Made by a program: the position numbers and the translations under genes
Shown: in pieces, positions 1 through 7,873 of the stretch
Numbering within the stretch: position 1 is the stretch's first letter
Layout: each line of letters begins with the position of its first letter
Source: Alkalihalobacillus pseudalcaliphilus
GTDB taxonomy: Bacteria > Bacillota > Bacilli > Bacillales > Bacillaceae_D
Direction: 5' to 3'
Assembly: GCF_028610675.1 (NCBI RefSeq)
Contig: NZ_JAQQWS010000010.1
Coordinates: 1-64,000 of the forward strand
Length of the DNA: 64,000 nucleotides
Notes under the pieces: model-generated
What the model was told of the DNA's origin: nothing
What the model saw: only the letters and a program-made list of their open reading frames with translations
Databases searched by the model: none

Positions 1-77
1 TTTTTCGTCGTTGAAACTATTGTAACAGGAGTTTAATGATGTCTTTTCTTTTTACACAATTATATGGACTTAATCCT

Positions 78-535
78 CGCAACCCCGAGATTCAGCGTTT
101 GCACGGGGTTCCTCGCCCTTTTTCAACTCGCAACCCCGAGATTGGGCGTTTGCTCGGGGTTCCTCCGCTTTTTCCAGCTCGCAACCCCGAGATTCAGCGT
201 TGCACGGGGTTACTCTCTCTTTTTCTGCTCGCAACCCCGAGATTGGGCGTTTGCACGGGGTTACTCTCTCTTTTTCTGCTCGCAACCCCGAGATTCAGCG
301 TTTGCACGGGGTTCCTCGCCCTTTTTCCGCTCGCAACCCCGAGATTCGCCGTTTGCACGGGCTTTCTCCGCTTTTTCCAGCTCGTAACCCCGAGATTCCG
401 TATTTGCACGGGCTTTCTCCCTCTTTTTCCGCCCGCAACCCCGAGATTCAGCGTTTGCACGGGGTTCCTCGCCCTTTTTCCGCTCGTAACCCCGAGATAC
501 AGCGTTTGCTCGGGCTCATATTGGCACTTCTTCAC
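78..535. repeat. 51-bp minisatellite, nine units
   Basis: Nine tandem units begin near 78, 129, 180, 230, 281, 332, 383, 434 and 485; all spacings are 51 bp except one of 50. Each unit carries AACCCCGAG and, about 12 nt later, a right arm such as CTCGGGGTT or CACGGGGTT, so each can fold into a 7-9 bp hairpin. The units are richer in GC than the flanks. Because 51 is a multiple of three and the unit lacks stops, long open frames appear on both strands; they have no ribosome sites and are artefacts. Function unknown. Confidence 0.9.
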
Positions 536-598
536 TTTTGCTACCACATAGTCGCTTTTTTTACCCACCCAAAAGTATACATTGTTATTTAATCGTTT

Positions 599-627
599 TT
601 GAACATTCTTAGATTAGCATTTATATT
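599..627 (+). promoter_or_regulatory. Candidate SigA promoter upstream of secG
   Basis: TTGAAC (599-604), a 17-nt spacer, then TATATT (622-627). It lies about 170 nt before secG and just after the minisatellite. It is a motif match only; a start nearer the gene is possible. Confidence 0.35.
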
Positions 628-797
628 TCGTGTAGTTACTCACGCACTTCCTTTGAGATACTGACACGTTCAGCCTTTTTCTGCGGCAAGTCATTATGGA
701 AGTTTTGTATGTGCTTTATATACAAGTTACCATTGCGATCTGATAGGCACTATGGTAAATTAAAGGGAGTGTATACAGTGCTGGAGGTGGAGTAGGA

Positions 798-1028
798 ATG
801 CAAACTATTGCATTTGTTCTATTAATTATTGTTTCTATTGCTTTAATTGCTGTTGTGTTATTACAATCAGGTCGTAGTGCTGGTTTGTCTGGTTCAATCT
901 CAGGTGGAGCTGAACAGTTATTAGGCAAACAAAAGGCTCGTGGTATTGATGCTGTATTAATGAAAGCGACAATTGTATTAGGTATCCTCTTTTTTGCGCT
1001 TACCATTACCGTTGCTTTCTTTTTATAA
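798..1028 (+). CDS. secG: Preprotein translocase subunit SecG
   Basis: Small inner-membrane subunit of the SecYEG channel, which helps SecA-driven protein export. The 76-aa product has the family layout: an N-terminal transmembrane helix (residues about 3-22), a Gly/Ser-rich loop with LSGSISGGAEQLLGK, and a C-terminal transmembrane helix (about 52-74). The ATG follows GGAGGTGGAGTAGG. Length is normal. A hairpin terminator follows at once, so it is probably transcribed alone. Its place ahead of an esterase gene, rnr, smpB and ssrA is the order known from Bacillus, which supports the call. Confidence 0.96.
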   Translation: MQTIAFVLLIIVSIALIAVVLLQSGRSAGLSGSISGGAEQLLGKQKARGIDAVLMKATIVLGILFFALTITVAFFL

Positions 1029-1041
1029 GAACGACGAATGG

Positions 1042-1071
1042 AAACAGTAGGTATACACCTGCTGTTTTTTT
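1042..1071 (+). terminator. Rho-independent terminator of secG
   Basis: Stem AAACAGTAGGT / ACCTGCTGTTT (one G-U pair) with a short loop, followed by a run of seven T. Confidence 0.85.
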
Positions 1072-1247
1072 GTATGTATGTGATAGGGTTCAACCGTGTA
1101 CTCATCTATTTATTTGTGGATATAATAAATTAAGAATTGTGACATCCATAATGAGATTTTGACCGTTTGAAAATGGGTATAAAACATAAATGAAGTCGGT
1201 TTTAATGTCAGCCATTCTGTACAAACTAGATGAAATAAGGTGAGTAG

Positions 1248-1937
1248 ATGATCGGATGTCTTTGTTTGCATGGGTTTACAGGTGAGCCTTGGGAAGTGGA
1301 GCCAGTTGCCAATTATTTATTCGAAAAAAAAAGGTGGCTTGTTTACACGCCTACTTTGCCAGGGCATGGACCAGAAGGGAACTTGGGCGATGTGACTTAT
1401 GCCCATTGGCTATTAACGGCAGAAATTGCTGTCGAAGAATTATTAAGTCGTTGTGAAAAAGTATATGTCATTGGTTTTTCAATGGGAGGGATGCTTGCCT
1501 GTCATATCGCTGCAAAGTTCCCGGTAGAGAAGTTAGTGTTACTTAGTGCAGCTGCTTACTATGTAAATCCCATACAGCTATTGCAGGAGCTTAAAGATGT
1601 AGTCCGTCTACAATTTCGAGGTGAGCTAGAATCAGATGATCATTACCAGCTTTACCGACAGAAAGTGATGGAAACCCCTTTAAAGGCTGTCAAACAGTTT
1701 ATGGATGCTGTGAGAGCGATAAAGCCTCAGCTTGGCAATGTAAAAATACCAACACTGATCGTTCAAGGTGAAAAAGATGGAATCGTTCCGGTGAAAAGTG
1801 CACAATTTTTATATGATACGATTGCATCAGAAAAGAAAGAGCTATTCTTCTTAAAAGATGCCAAACATATGATATGTCATGGATTCGAGCAATTCGAACT
1901 CATGCAAACGATTGAGGAATTTCTAATGAAGGAATAA
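1248..1937 (+). CDS. Alpha/beta hydrolase, YvaK/Est30-like paralogue
   Basis: A 229-aa serine hydrolase of the carboxylesterase family, probably cytoplasmic, acting on short acyl esters; the true substrate is unknown. Visible features are the oxyanion motif LHGFTG (7-12), nucleophile elbow GFSMGG with Ser78, Asp177 in GEKDGIVP, and His207 in AKHMICH. The ATG follows AAGGTGAG. It is distinct from, but related to, the better Est30 match at 2340-3086; the two are separated by a repeat array and an assembly gap, so a tandem duplication followed by divergence is plausible. Confidence 0.85.
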   Translation: MIGCLCLHGFTGEPWEVEPVANYLFEKKRWLVYTPTLPGHGPEGNLGDVTYAHWLLTAEIAVEELLSRCEKVYVIGFSMGGMLACHIAAKFPVEKLVLLSAAAYYVNPIQLLQELKDVVRLQFRGELESDDHYQLYRQKVMETPLKAVKQFMDAVRAIKPQLGNVKIPTLIVQGEKDGIVPVKSAQFLYDTIASEKKELFFLKDAKHMICHGFEQFELMQTIEEFLMKE

Positions 1938-1969
1938 TGAATGAATGGGTCCATTTATCTGTGGAAATA

Positions 1970-2069
1970 NNNNNNNNNNNNNNNNNNNNNNNNNNNNNNN
2001 NNNNNNNNNNNNNNNNNNNNNNNNNNNNNNNNNNNNNNNNNNNNNNNNNNNNNNNNNNNNNNNNNNNNN
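1970..2069. other. Assembly gap (100 N)
   Basis: Exactly 100 N, a conventional placeholder length. It abuts a tandem array on its right side, so the gap was probably caused by the repeat and the true length is unknown. Confidence 0.97.
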
Positions 2070-2273
2070 CGCGGCAATGAGTTGAGAAAAATAGCGAACA
2101 ATGCGGCGTAAATAGAAATACGCGGCAATGAGTTGAGAAAAATAGCGAACAATGCGGCGTAAATAGAAATACGCGGCAATGAGTTGAGAAAAATAGCCAT
2201 CAATGCGGCATAAATAGAAATACGCGGCAATGAGTTGAGAAAAATGACCATCAATGCGGGGCATAAATTTCAA
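2070..2273. repeat. Second 51-bp minisatellite, four visible units
   Basis: Units start at 2070, 2121, 2172 and 2223, each 51 bp apart. The first two are nearly identical, the last two carry a few substitutions. The core is GCGGCAATGAGTTGAG followed by an A-rich stretch and AATGCGGCGTAAATAG. More copies probably lie in the adjacent gap. No ribosome site supports coding in any frame. Confidence 0.9.
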
Positions 2274-2339
2274 TAACGGCAAGCAAGACACTAAGTTAGT
2301 ACTATACGTTCATATAAAAGAAAGGAAAGACATAGAGCA

Positions 2340-3086
2340 ATGAGATTAGTTAAACCAAAACCATTTACATTTGAAGCAGGAAAACGAGCTGTACTTTTAT
2401 TACATGGATTTACAGGTACAACAGCTGATGTTCGTATGCTAGGCCGATATTTACACAGTCAAGGCTATACATGCCATGCTCCCCTTTATGAGGGACACGG
2501 TGTTCCGCCAGAAGAGATCTTACAATCAGGTCCACAAGAATGGTGGAAATCGGTAGAAGAAGGTTATCAATATTTAAAAGATGAAGGTTATGAAGAAATT
2601 GCTGTTTGCGGTTTATCACTTGGAGGGGTATTCTCCTTAAAAATCGGTTACACTTTACCTGTAAAGGGAATTATCCCAATGTGTGCACCTGTGAAGCCAA
2701 GAACAGAGGAATCGATTTATGAAGGGTTACTATCCTATGCACGTGAATATAAAAAGCGTGAAAAAAAGGAAGAAACTGAAATCGAAAAAGAAATGGAAGC
2801 ATTTAAACAACTTCCAAAAGATACACTAAAAGAATTACGAGAGCTTATGACAGATGTATCTAAAAATCTGGATTATATTTATACACCGACGTTTGTTGTA
2901 CAAGCACGCAAAGACGAAATGATTGATCCAAAAAGTGCTGAGGTGATTCATGAACAGGTTGAATCAGATATAAAACAAATAAAATGGTATGAACAATCTG
3001 GCCATTCGATTACAATTGGACCAGAAAAAGAACAGCTTCATCAAGATATTTATCAGTTTTTAGAGAAGTTAGATTGGACCGTTTAA
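2340..3086 (+). CDS. est: Carboxylesterase, Est30 type
   Basis: A 248-aa monomeric carboxylesterase very like Geobacillus Est30 and B. subtilis YvaK, which hydrolyse short-chain esters in the cytosol. The catalytic triad is readable: Ser93 in GLSLGG, Asp192 in ARKDEMID, His222 in QSGHSIT; the oxyanion motif is LHGFTG (21-26). A charged helical cap with KKREKKEE lies at about 138-160. The ATG follows AAAGGAAAG. It sits directly before rnr, 60 bp apart, as in Bacillus genomes. Confidence 0.93.
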   Translation: MRLVKPKPFTFEAGKRAVLLLHGFTGTTADVRMLGRYLHSQGYTCHAPLYEGHGVPPEEILQSGPQEWWKSVEEGYQYLKDEGYEEIAVCGLSLGGVFSLKIGYTLPVKGIIPMCAPVKPRTEESIYEGLLSYAREYKKREKKEETEIEKEMEAFKQLPKDTLKELRELMTDVSKNLDYIYTPTFVVQARKDEMIDPKSAEVIHEQVESDIKQIKWYEQSGHSITIGPEKEQLHQDIYQFLEKLDWTV

Positions 3087-3146
3087 TGGATTCTGAAAAG
3101 AGGAATGAGAACTTAGAAGCTGTTAAAAACGAAAGGAGATAGGAAA

Positions 3147-5513
3147 ATGAATGAAGAAAAAATCCAGCAACTTTTACGCTACTTTCGTGAAGAAGCCTAT
3201 AAGCCTCTTTCCGTAACTGAGCTTGAAGCACAGTTTCAGATTGAAGGTAGTGAAGAGTTTAAGGAATTTGTGAAAGTATTAAATGATTTAGAAGCCGAGG
3301 GGTATATAGTCCGGACAAGAAGTAATCGTTACGGTGTCCCTGAAAAAATGAATTTAGTAAAAGGGAAGGTTCAAGGTCATGCTAAAGGTTTTGCATTTAT
3401 ATTACCGGAGTTAGAGGGTGAAAAGGATGTATATGTATCACAATCTGATTTAGGTAGTGCGATGAATGGTGATATTGTCCTTGTCAGACTGCATCAAGAG
3501 TCGTCAGGTGAGCGACCAGAAGGAAAAGTCATTCGCATATTAGAGCGCGGCGTTACTGAAACAGTTGGAACTTATTTTGATCAAAAAGCATATGGATTTG
3601 TAGTTGCGGATGATAAGCGTATTGCCAATGATATTTTCATTCCGAAAAATGCAATCAAAGGTGCCATTGATGGTCATAAAGTGATTGTTAAGATTGTCAA
3701 ATATCCAGAAGGACGCATGAGTGCTGAAGGTGAGATTATTAAAATCCTAGGGCATAAAAACGATCCGGGTATGGATATTTTATCGATTATATATAAACAT
3801 GGTATACCACTTGAGTTTCCTGATGAAGTCATGGAGCAAGCGAATCAAGTGCCTGACCAAATTGATGAACAAGATTTAGAGGGCCGTCGTGACTTAAGAG
3901 ATGAAGTTATTGTCACGATTGATGGGGCAGATGCAAAGGATTTAGATGATGCGGTACAAGTATCAAAACTTGAGAATGGTCATTATCGCTTAGGTGTCCA
4001 TATTGCCGATGTATCCCATTATGTGACAGAAGGATCACCGATTGATAAGGAAGCAGCCGATCGAGCGACGAGTGTTTATCTAGTGGATCGAGTAATTCCG
4101 ATGATTCCGCATCGTCTATCCAATGGCATATGTTCATTAAATCCAAAGGTTGATCGTTTAACATTATCGTGTGAGATGGAAATTGATCAGTCTGGCCAAG
4201 TTGTTCACCATGAGATTTTTCAAAGTGTGATTCGGACAACGGAGAGAATGACATACTCAGATGTGAATAAAATTTTAGTGGATGATGACGAGGAAGTGAA
4301 ATCTCGTTATGAAGGGTTAATCCCGTTATTTAAGGAGATGGAAGAGCTAGCCGCAATCTTACGTAAAAAACGTTTTGATCGTGGGGCGATTGATTTTGAC
4401 TTTAAAGAGGCAAAAGTGTTAGTTGATGAAGAAGGTCAGGCTAAAGAGGTAGTCTTACGTGAGCGTTCTGTCGCAGAAAAACTGATTGAGGAATTTATGT
4501 TAGCTGCAAACGAAACCGTTGCTGAGCATTTCCATTGGTTAAAGCTACCTTTTGTGTATCGAATTCATGAAGATCCAGATGCTGAAAAGCTGAATAAATT
4601 TTTAGAGTTTATTACGAACTTTGGCTATGTCGTCCGCGGAAGTGCGAATACTGTACATCCAAGGGCTTTACAGAAGCTTTTAGAAGAAGTTCGCGGTGAG
4701 CCAGAGGAGACCGTCATTAGTACGGTGATGTTGCGTTCGATGCAACAAGCGAAATATGATACAAATAGTATTGGACACTTTGGATTATCGACGGATTTCT
4801 ATACGCATTTTACATCACCAATACGCCGTTATCCAGACTTGCTTGTGCATCGTCTGATTCGAACTTACTTAATTCGTGGAAATGACGACCCATTAACACA
4901 AGAGCATTGGGGTGCAAAGCTTCCAGATTTAACAAGACATTCTTCAGAAATGGAACGCCGTGCTGTAGAAGCCGAGCGTGATACCGATAGTGTGAAGAAA
5001 GCTCAGTTTATGGAAGATAAAATTGGTGAAGTGTTCACTGGCATGATATCAGGTGTGACGAACTTCGGATTGTTTGTTGAATTAGAGAATACGATTGAAG
5101 GTTTAGTCCATGTTAGTTACTTAACGGACGATTATTATCGCTATGATGAAAAACATTATGCAATGATTGGTGAGCGTAGTGGTCAGGTATTCAGAATTGG
5201 TGATGAGATTGAGGTACGCGTAGTTAACGTTAATGTTGAAGAAGCGTCGATTGATTTTGAAGTTGTAGGAATGAAGCCGCGAAAAAGACGGGAAAAGCCA
5301 GACCGTCCTAAAGTGATTGAAGGCGGCAAACGGAAAAAACGCAAAGGTAGTCGCCCAGGAGAAACTAGTAGTCGTGGTCCAAATAAAAAGGGACTCTCTC
5401 TTGGTGATAAACCAGCTGGGGCGGGTAGTGGCCGTAAAAAGAAGAAAAAGAAAGCTTTTTACGAAAATGCTCCGTCAGTGAAGCGTAATAAAGGCCGTAA
5501 GAAGAAAAAATAA
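3147..5513 (+). CDS. rnr: Ribonuclease R
   Basis: A 788-aa processive 3'-5' exoribonuclease that degrades structured RNA and works with SmpB/tmRNA in removing non-stop messages. Order of parts: N-terminal winged helix (about 1-65), two cold-shock domains (about 70-230), RNB catalytic domain with the metal-binding motif DGADAKDLDDAV (259-270), S1 domain with GEVFTGMISGVTNFGLFVE (about 630-715), and a Lys/Arg-rich tail to the end. The ATG follows AAAGGAGATAGG. Length and the basic tail are normal for the family. smpB and ssrA follow. Confidence 0.97.
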   Translation: MNEEKIQQLLRYFREEAYKPLSVTELEAQFQIEGSEEFKEFVKVLNDLEAEGYIVRTRSNRYGVPEKMNLVKGKVQGHAKGFAFILPELEGEKDVYVSQSDLGSAMNGDIVLVRLHQESSGERPEGKVIRILERGVTETVGTYFDQKAYGFVVADDKRIANDIFIPKNAIKGAIDGHKVIVKIVKYPEGRMSAEGEIIKILGHKNDPGMDILSIIYKHGIPLEFPDEVMEQANQVPDQIDEQDLEGRRDLRDEVIVTIDGADAKDLDDAVQVSKLENGHYRLGVHIADVSHYVTEGSPIDKEAADRATSVYLVDRVIPMIPHRLSNGICSLNPKVDRLTLSCEMEIDQSGQVVHHEIFQSVIRTTERMTYSDVNKILVDDDEEVKSRYEGLIPLFKEMEELAAILRKKRFDRGAIDFDFKEAKVLVDEEGQAKEVVLRERSVAEKLIEEFMLAANETVAEHFHWLKLPFVYRIHEDPDAEKLNKFLEFITNFGYVVRGSANTVHPRALQKLLEEVRGEPEETVISTVMLRSMQQAKYDTNSIGHFGLSTDFYTHFTSPIRRYPDLLVHRLIRTYLIRGNDDPLTQEHWGAKLPDLTRHSSEMERRAVEAERDTDSVKKAQFMEDKIGEVFTGMISGVTNFGLFVELENTIEGLVHVSYLTDDYYRYDEKHYAMIGERSGQVFRIGDEIEVRVVNVNVEEASIDFEVVGMKPRKRREKPDRPKVIEGGKRKKRKGSRPGETSSRGPNKKGLSLGDKPAGAGSGRKKKKKKAFYENAPSVKRNKGRKKKK

Positions 5514-5520
5514 AAAAGGA

Positions 5521-5546
5521 GGCATAGACCATTTTATTCTATGCCT
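5521..5546. terminator. Hairpin after rnr
   Basis: Stem GGCATAGA / TCTATGCC just after the rnr stop. On the plus strand only a weak T tract follows; on the minus strand the U tract would be strong, but no minus-strand gene faces it. Confidence 0.5.
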
Positions 5547-5628
5547 TAACCTGTTTTATTAGATAAATTGACGGTTTTTCCTTTGGTTGCTATCATAATA
5601 AGACGAAGGAAAATACGAGGTGTCGTTA

Positions 5629-6099
5629 ATGGCCAAACATGAAAGCAAAGTAATTGCCCAAAATAAAAAAGCGAATCATGATTATTTTATTGAAGAAACA
5701 TTTGAAGCAGGAATGGTGTTACAAGGCACTGAGATTAAGTCAATTAGAGCTGGTAGAATGAATTTAAAGGATTCATTTGCTCGTGTCTCAAATGGAGAGG
5801 TTTTTTTGCATAATGCCCATATCTCAGAGTACGAGCAAGGAAACCGCTATAACCATGACCCTGTCAGAGCAAGAAAGCTATTGCTTAAGAAGAAACAAAT
5901 TGCTATGCTCATTGGTTCAACGAAGCAACAAGGCTATTCGATAGTGCCATTAAAAGTGTATATCAAAAATGGCTATGCGAAGGTTTTGATTGGACTAGCA
6001 AAAGGTAAAAAGAATTTTGACAAGCGTGAGACATTAAAGCGTAAGGATGCGAAACGTGAAGTTGAAAGAGCGTTACGTGAACGCCAAAAAGGCATGTGA
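5629..6099 (+). CDS. smpB: SsrA-binding protein SmpB
   Basis: A 156-aa protein that binds tmRNA and brings it to stalled ribosomes for trans-translation. The family signature is clear: NKKANHDYFIEETFEAG, then GTEIKSIR, LKDSF, and a basic C-terminal tail ending RERQKGM. A GTG nine bases upstream has a possible site, but the ATG at 5629, preceded by GAGGTG, gives the length and N-terminus (MAKHESKV) seen in Bacillus SmpB. The promoter of ssrA begins 22 bp after the stop. Confidence 0.96.
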   Translation: MAKHESKVIAQNKKANHDYFIEETFEAGMVLQGTEIKSIRAGRMNLKDSFARVSNGEVFLHNAHISEYEQGNRYNHDPVRARKLLLKKKQIAMLIGSTKQQGYSIVPLKVYIKNGYAKVLIGLAKGKKNFDKRETLKRKDAKREVERALRERQKGM

Positions 6100-6121
6100 T
6101 GCAAATGGGAGTATATCCCAT

Positions 6122-6149
6122 TTGCAAGCCCTATAACTTATGCTATAAT
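6122..6149 (+). promoter_or_regulatory. SigA promoter of ssrA
   Basis: TTGCAA (6122-6127), a 16-nt spacer and a consensus TATAAT (6144-6149). The predicted transcription start, about 6156, leaves a leader of some 37 nt before the mature tmRNA end; RNase P would remove it. Confidence 0.75.
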
Positions 6150-6154
6150 GAAAT

Positions 6155-6187
6155 ATCCAAGGCAATTATCTTGGATTTTATTTTTAT
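6155..6187 (+). terminator. Hairpin plus T-rich stretch in the ssrA leader
   Basis: Stem ATCCAAG / CTTGGAT with an 8-nt loop, followed by TTTTATTTTTAT. It has the form of an intrinsic terminator but lies at the predicted start of the ssrA transcript. It may stop smpB read-through while being too close to the start to stop ssrA itself. Confidence 0.5.
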
Positions 6188-6192
6188 AACTT

Positions 6193-6548
6193 GGGGACGT
6201 TACGGATTCGACAGGCATAGGTCGTGCTTACGTGGCGAGTCGAGGGGGTCGGCCTCGTTAAAACGCCAAAGCCAATAACTGGCAAAACAAACAATAACTT
6301 CGCAGTAGCTGCCTAATAGCACTACGCGGTCTCACCCTCCATCGCCCATGTGGTAGGGAGCGAGACTCACTTTAGTGGGATACGCCGGCTGCCCGCCGTT
6401 TGAGGGCGAAGGAAGAGAATAATCAAACTAGCCATACTGAAGCCTGTTGTTGGGCTGAAGTATTGGCGAATCGCTAATACAGCAACTACACTCGTAGAAG
6501 CGTAAGTGTCGTTATGTTTGGACGTGGGTTCGACTCCCACCGTCTCCA
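6193..6548 (+). ncRNA. ssrA: tmRNA
   Basis: A 356-nt transfer-messenger RNA. The 5' end GGGGACGTTACGGATTCGAC and the 3' end with GGTTCGACTCCCACC and terminal CCA form the tRNA-like acceptor and T arm. The reading frame at 6281-6313 codes GKTNNNFAVAA and is closed by TAA at 6314; with the alanine carried by tmRNA the tag is AGKTNNNFAVAA, a typical proteolysis tag ending in AVAA. It lies just after smpB and works with it in ribosome rescue. Confidence 0.97.
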
Positions 6549-6635
6549 TTAAGTACCGTGGAAGCTTGATTTAATGGTGTTTGTGCAATCGTGGTAACAC
6601 TTTTCGTTATTTTGCTTAAACTCTAATACTTGAGG

Positions 6636-6670
6636 GAAGTCGTTCTCCATTTGGTGAACGGCTTCTTTTT
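6636..6670 (+). terminator. Terminator downstream of ssrA
   Basis: Stem GAAGTCGTTC / GAACGGCTTC (one G-U pair) followed by TTTTT, about 90 nt after the mature 3' end of tmRNA. Confidence 0.85.
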
Positions 6671-6773
6671 CTATAAACGCGGAAAACATACGCTAAGCAA
6701 ATTTCGACATGAACAAAGCCTTGTTATGAATTTTTGTTAGAGTTAGTAGAGAACTTTAATGTAATAAATTTAG

Positions 6774-6811
6774 AAAATCGTATTCCTTTGCTGAGAGGAA
6801 TACGGTTTTTC
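6774..6811 (+). terminator. Second terminator-like hairpin
   Basis: Stem AATCGTATTCC / GGAATACGGTT followed by TTTTTC. No gene ends just before it; possibly a back-up for ssrA or the remains of a lost gene. The rest of 6549-6908 holds nothing I recognise. Confidence 0.6.
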
Positions 6812-6908
6812 TTAATTTTGAATTCCTTAAAGTCAGCGAAACGCTTAATTTAACTTTAATAATTTCAAAAAATAGTTTCGAGCGATAAGTAGTTTAACTA
6901 AAAACAGA

Positions 6909-6942
6909 AGAGGATAGTGCTCTAAGCACTATCCTCTAGCGT
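6909..6942 (-). terminator. Terminator of the 58-aa gene
   Basis: A perfect 13-bp stem, AGAGGATAGTGCT / AGCACTATCCTCT, with a 3-nt loop, 15 bp past the stop at 6953. On the minus strand it is followed by TCTGTTTTTAG. Confidence 0.8.
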
Positions 6943-6952
6943 ATACTTTAAA

Positions 6953-7129
6953 TTAATGTTTATTAAAAAGGCAAGCAACTGCAACATCTTTGCAAACTTC
7001 ACCTGAGAAATCTGTTCTGCGGCGAAAACGTGCTTGCGATGCTTCGATTAACGAACAGTTTCTTTCATAAGCACAATAGAAAGTAGGGGTAATTTTACTT
7101 GGAGCTCCACAAATTGGATAAGGGTACAT
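6953..7129 (-). CDS. Small cysteine-rich protein, function unknown
   Basis: A 58-aa protein beginning MYPYPICGAP with five cysteines (7, 19, 25, 46, 53) and a basic run RFRRR. No signal peptide or membrane helix is evident. The ATG at 7129 is preceded by AGGAGG about 11 nt upstream, better placed than the GTG at 7141 that overlaps this site. A perfect terminator hairpin follows, so the gene is probably real and expressed alone. It points away from the ABC transporter genes starting at 7.5 kb across an AT-rich spacer. I do not recognise the family; a metal-binding or secreted peptide role would be a guess. Confidence 0.6.
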   Translation of the reverse strand: MYPYPICGAPSKITPTFYCAYERNCSLIEASQARFRRRTDFSGEVCKDVAVACLFNKH

Positions 7130-7141
7130 TTTAAGATTCAC

Positions 7142-7546
7142 CTCCTATTTATGTAGTAATTAAGATTTAGACATTAAAATTAAAGTCTAAAGTTATAAAT
7201 AGAATTAAACGGTCATAATTTCCAAGTATAGGATGTACTTGTTTAACAACTTTGTGATTTACCTTTAAAAATTATTTATAAATTGGTTTTTCCAGTTATG
7301 AGTTTTTTATATAAAAAAAATAATTGAAACAATAATCATTGAACATACGAAAAAAATATATATAAATAAATTACTATCACACCTTTTATTGAAAAAAGAT
7401 ATATTTTATCATTTACATTATTGATTATATTATATATATTGATAGAATGTAATATATATTTTAAATTTTCAGAAATAATATGATTTTATGGAAGTTATAA
7501 AATCGACTTTATCATCTTATATATATGCTATTTATTCACCTGGAAG
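7142..7546. other. AT-rich intergenic region
   Basis: About 400 bp of very AT-rich sequence with many TATATA runs between the small gene on the minus strand and the transporter operon on the plus strand. It must hold both promoters, but I cannot choose individual boxes with confidence. No coding sequence seen. Confidence 0.7.
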
Positions 7547-7858
7547 GTGTGCAAAAAGCATTTTATTTTGTTAATGAACATGAAACTAATTGGAGCTTTA
7601 ATACCTGTTGCATTAACAGAGCAGTTAGTTAATAGTGTTACTCTCTATATCAATTCAGGAGATGATTTAAATGATGTTTGTTTACTTTGTTTTAGAAGTA
7701 ATCCTCGTTACAACCACATTTTTCCTACAAAAAATCGTACTAATTCATGCCATGATGAACAAGGTCAATTGGTTTTAAGCAGCTATATTAAAAGTGTAAA
7801 TGTACTTTATAATATGTTACTTAATGAAAAAACTACTCAAAAGTCAATTTCAGTCTAA
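7547..7858 (+). CDS. Hypothetical protein upstream of ABC transporter
   Basis: An open frame of up to 103 aa ending 15 bp before the ABC ATPase start, so probably co-transcribed with it. The start is unclear: the GTG at 7547 overlaps the GGAAGG site, and the ATG codons at 7574 and 7580 lack well-spaced sites. The N-terminal part (MKLIGALIPVALTEQLVN) is hydrophobic; four cysteines occur, two in CLLC. I recognise no family. It could be a real small protein, or a leftover of an older gene. Confidence 0.4.
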   Translation: MCKKHFILLMNMKLIGALIPVALTEQLVNSVTLYINSGDDLNDVCLLCFRSNPRYNHIFPTKNRTNSCHDEQGQLVLSSYIKSVNVLYNMLLNEKTTQKSISV

Positions 7859-7873
7859 GGGAGGTGGGGATTC

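Noticed and set aside
70..520. CRISPR array
   Set aside because: Units are contiguous repeats without unique spacers, and no cas genes are near.
36..592. Long open frames on both strands across the first minisatellite (up to 171 aa)
   Set aside because: They arise from a stop-free 51-bp period; there is no ribosome site and all frames look equally open.
1923..2291. Minus-strand repeat protein over the second minisatellite
   Set aside because: It runs through the N gap, has no ribosome site and again reflects the 51-bp period.
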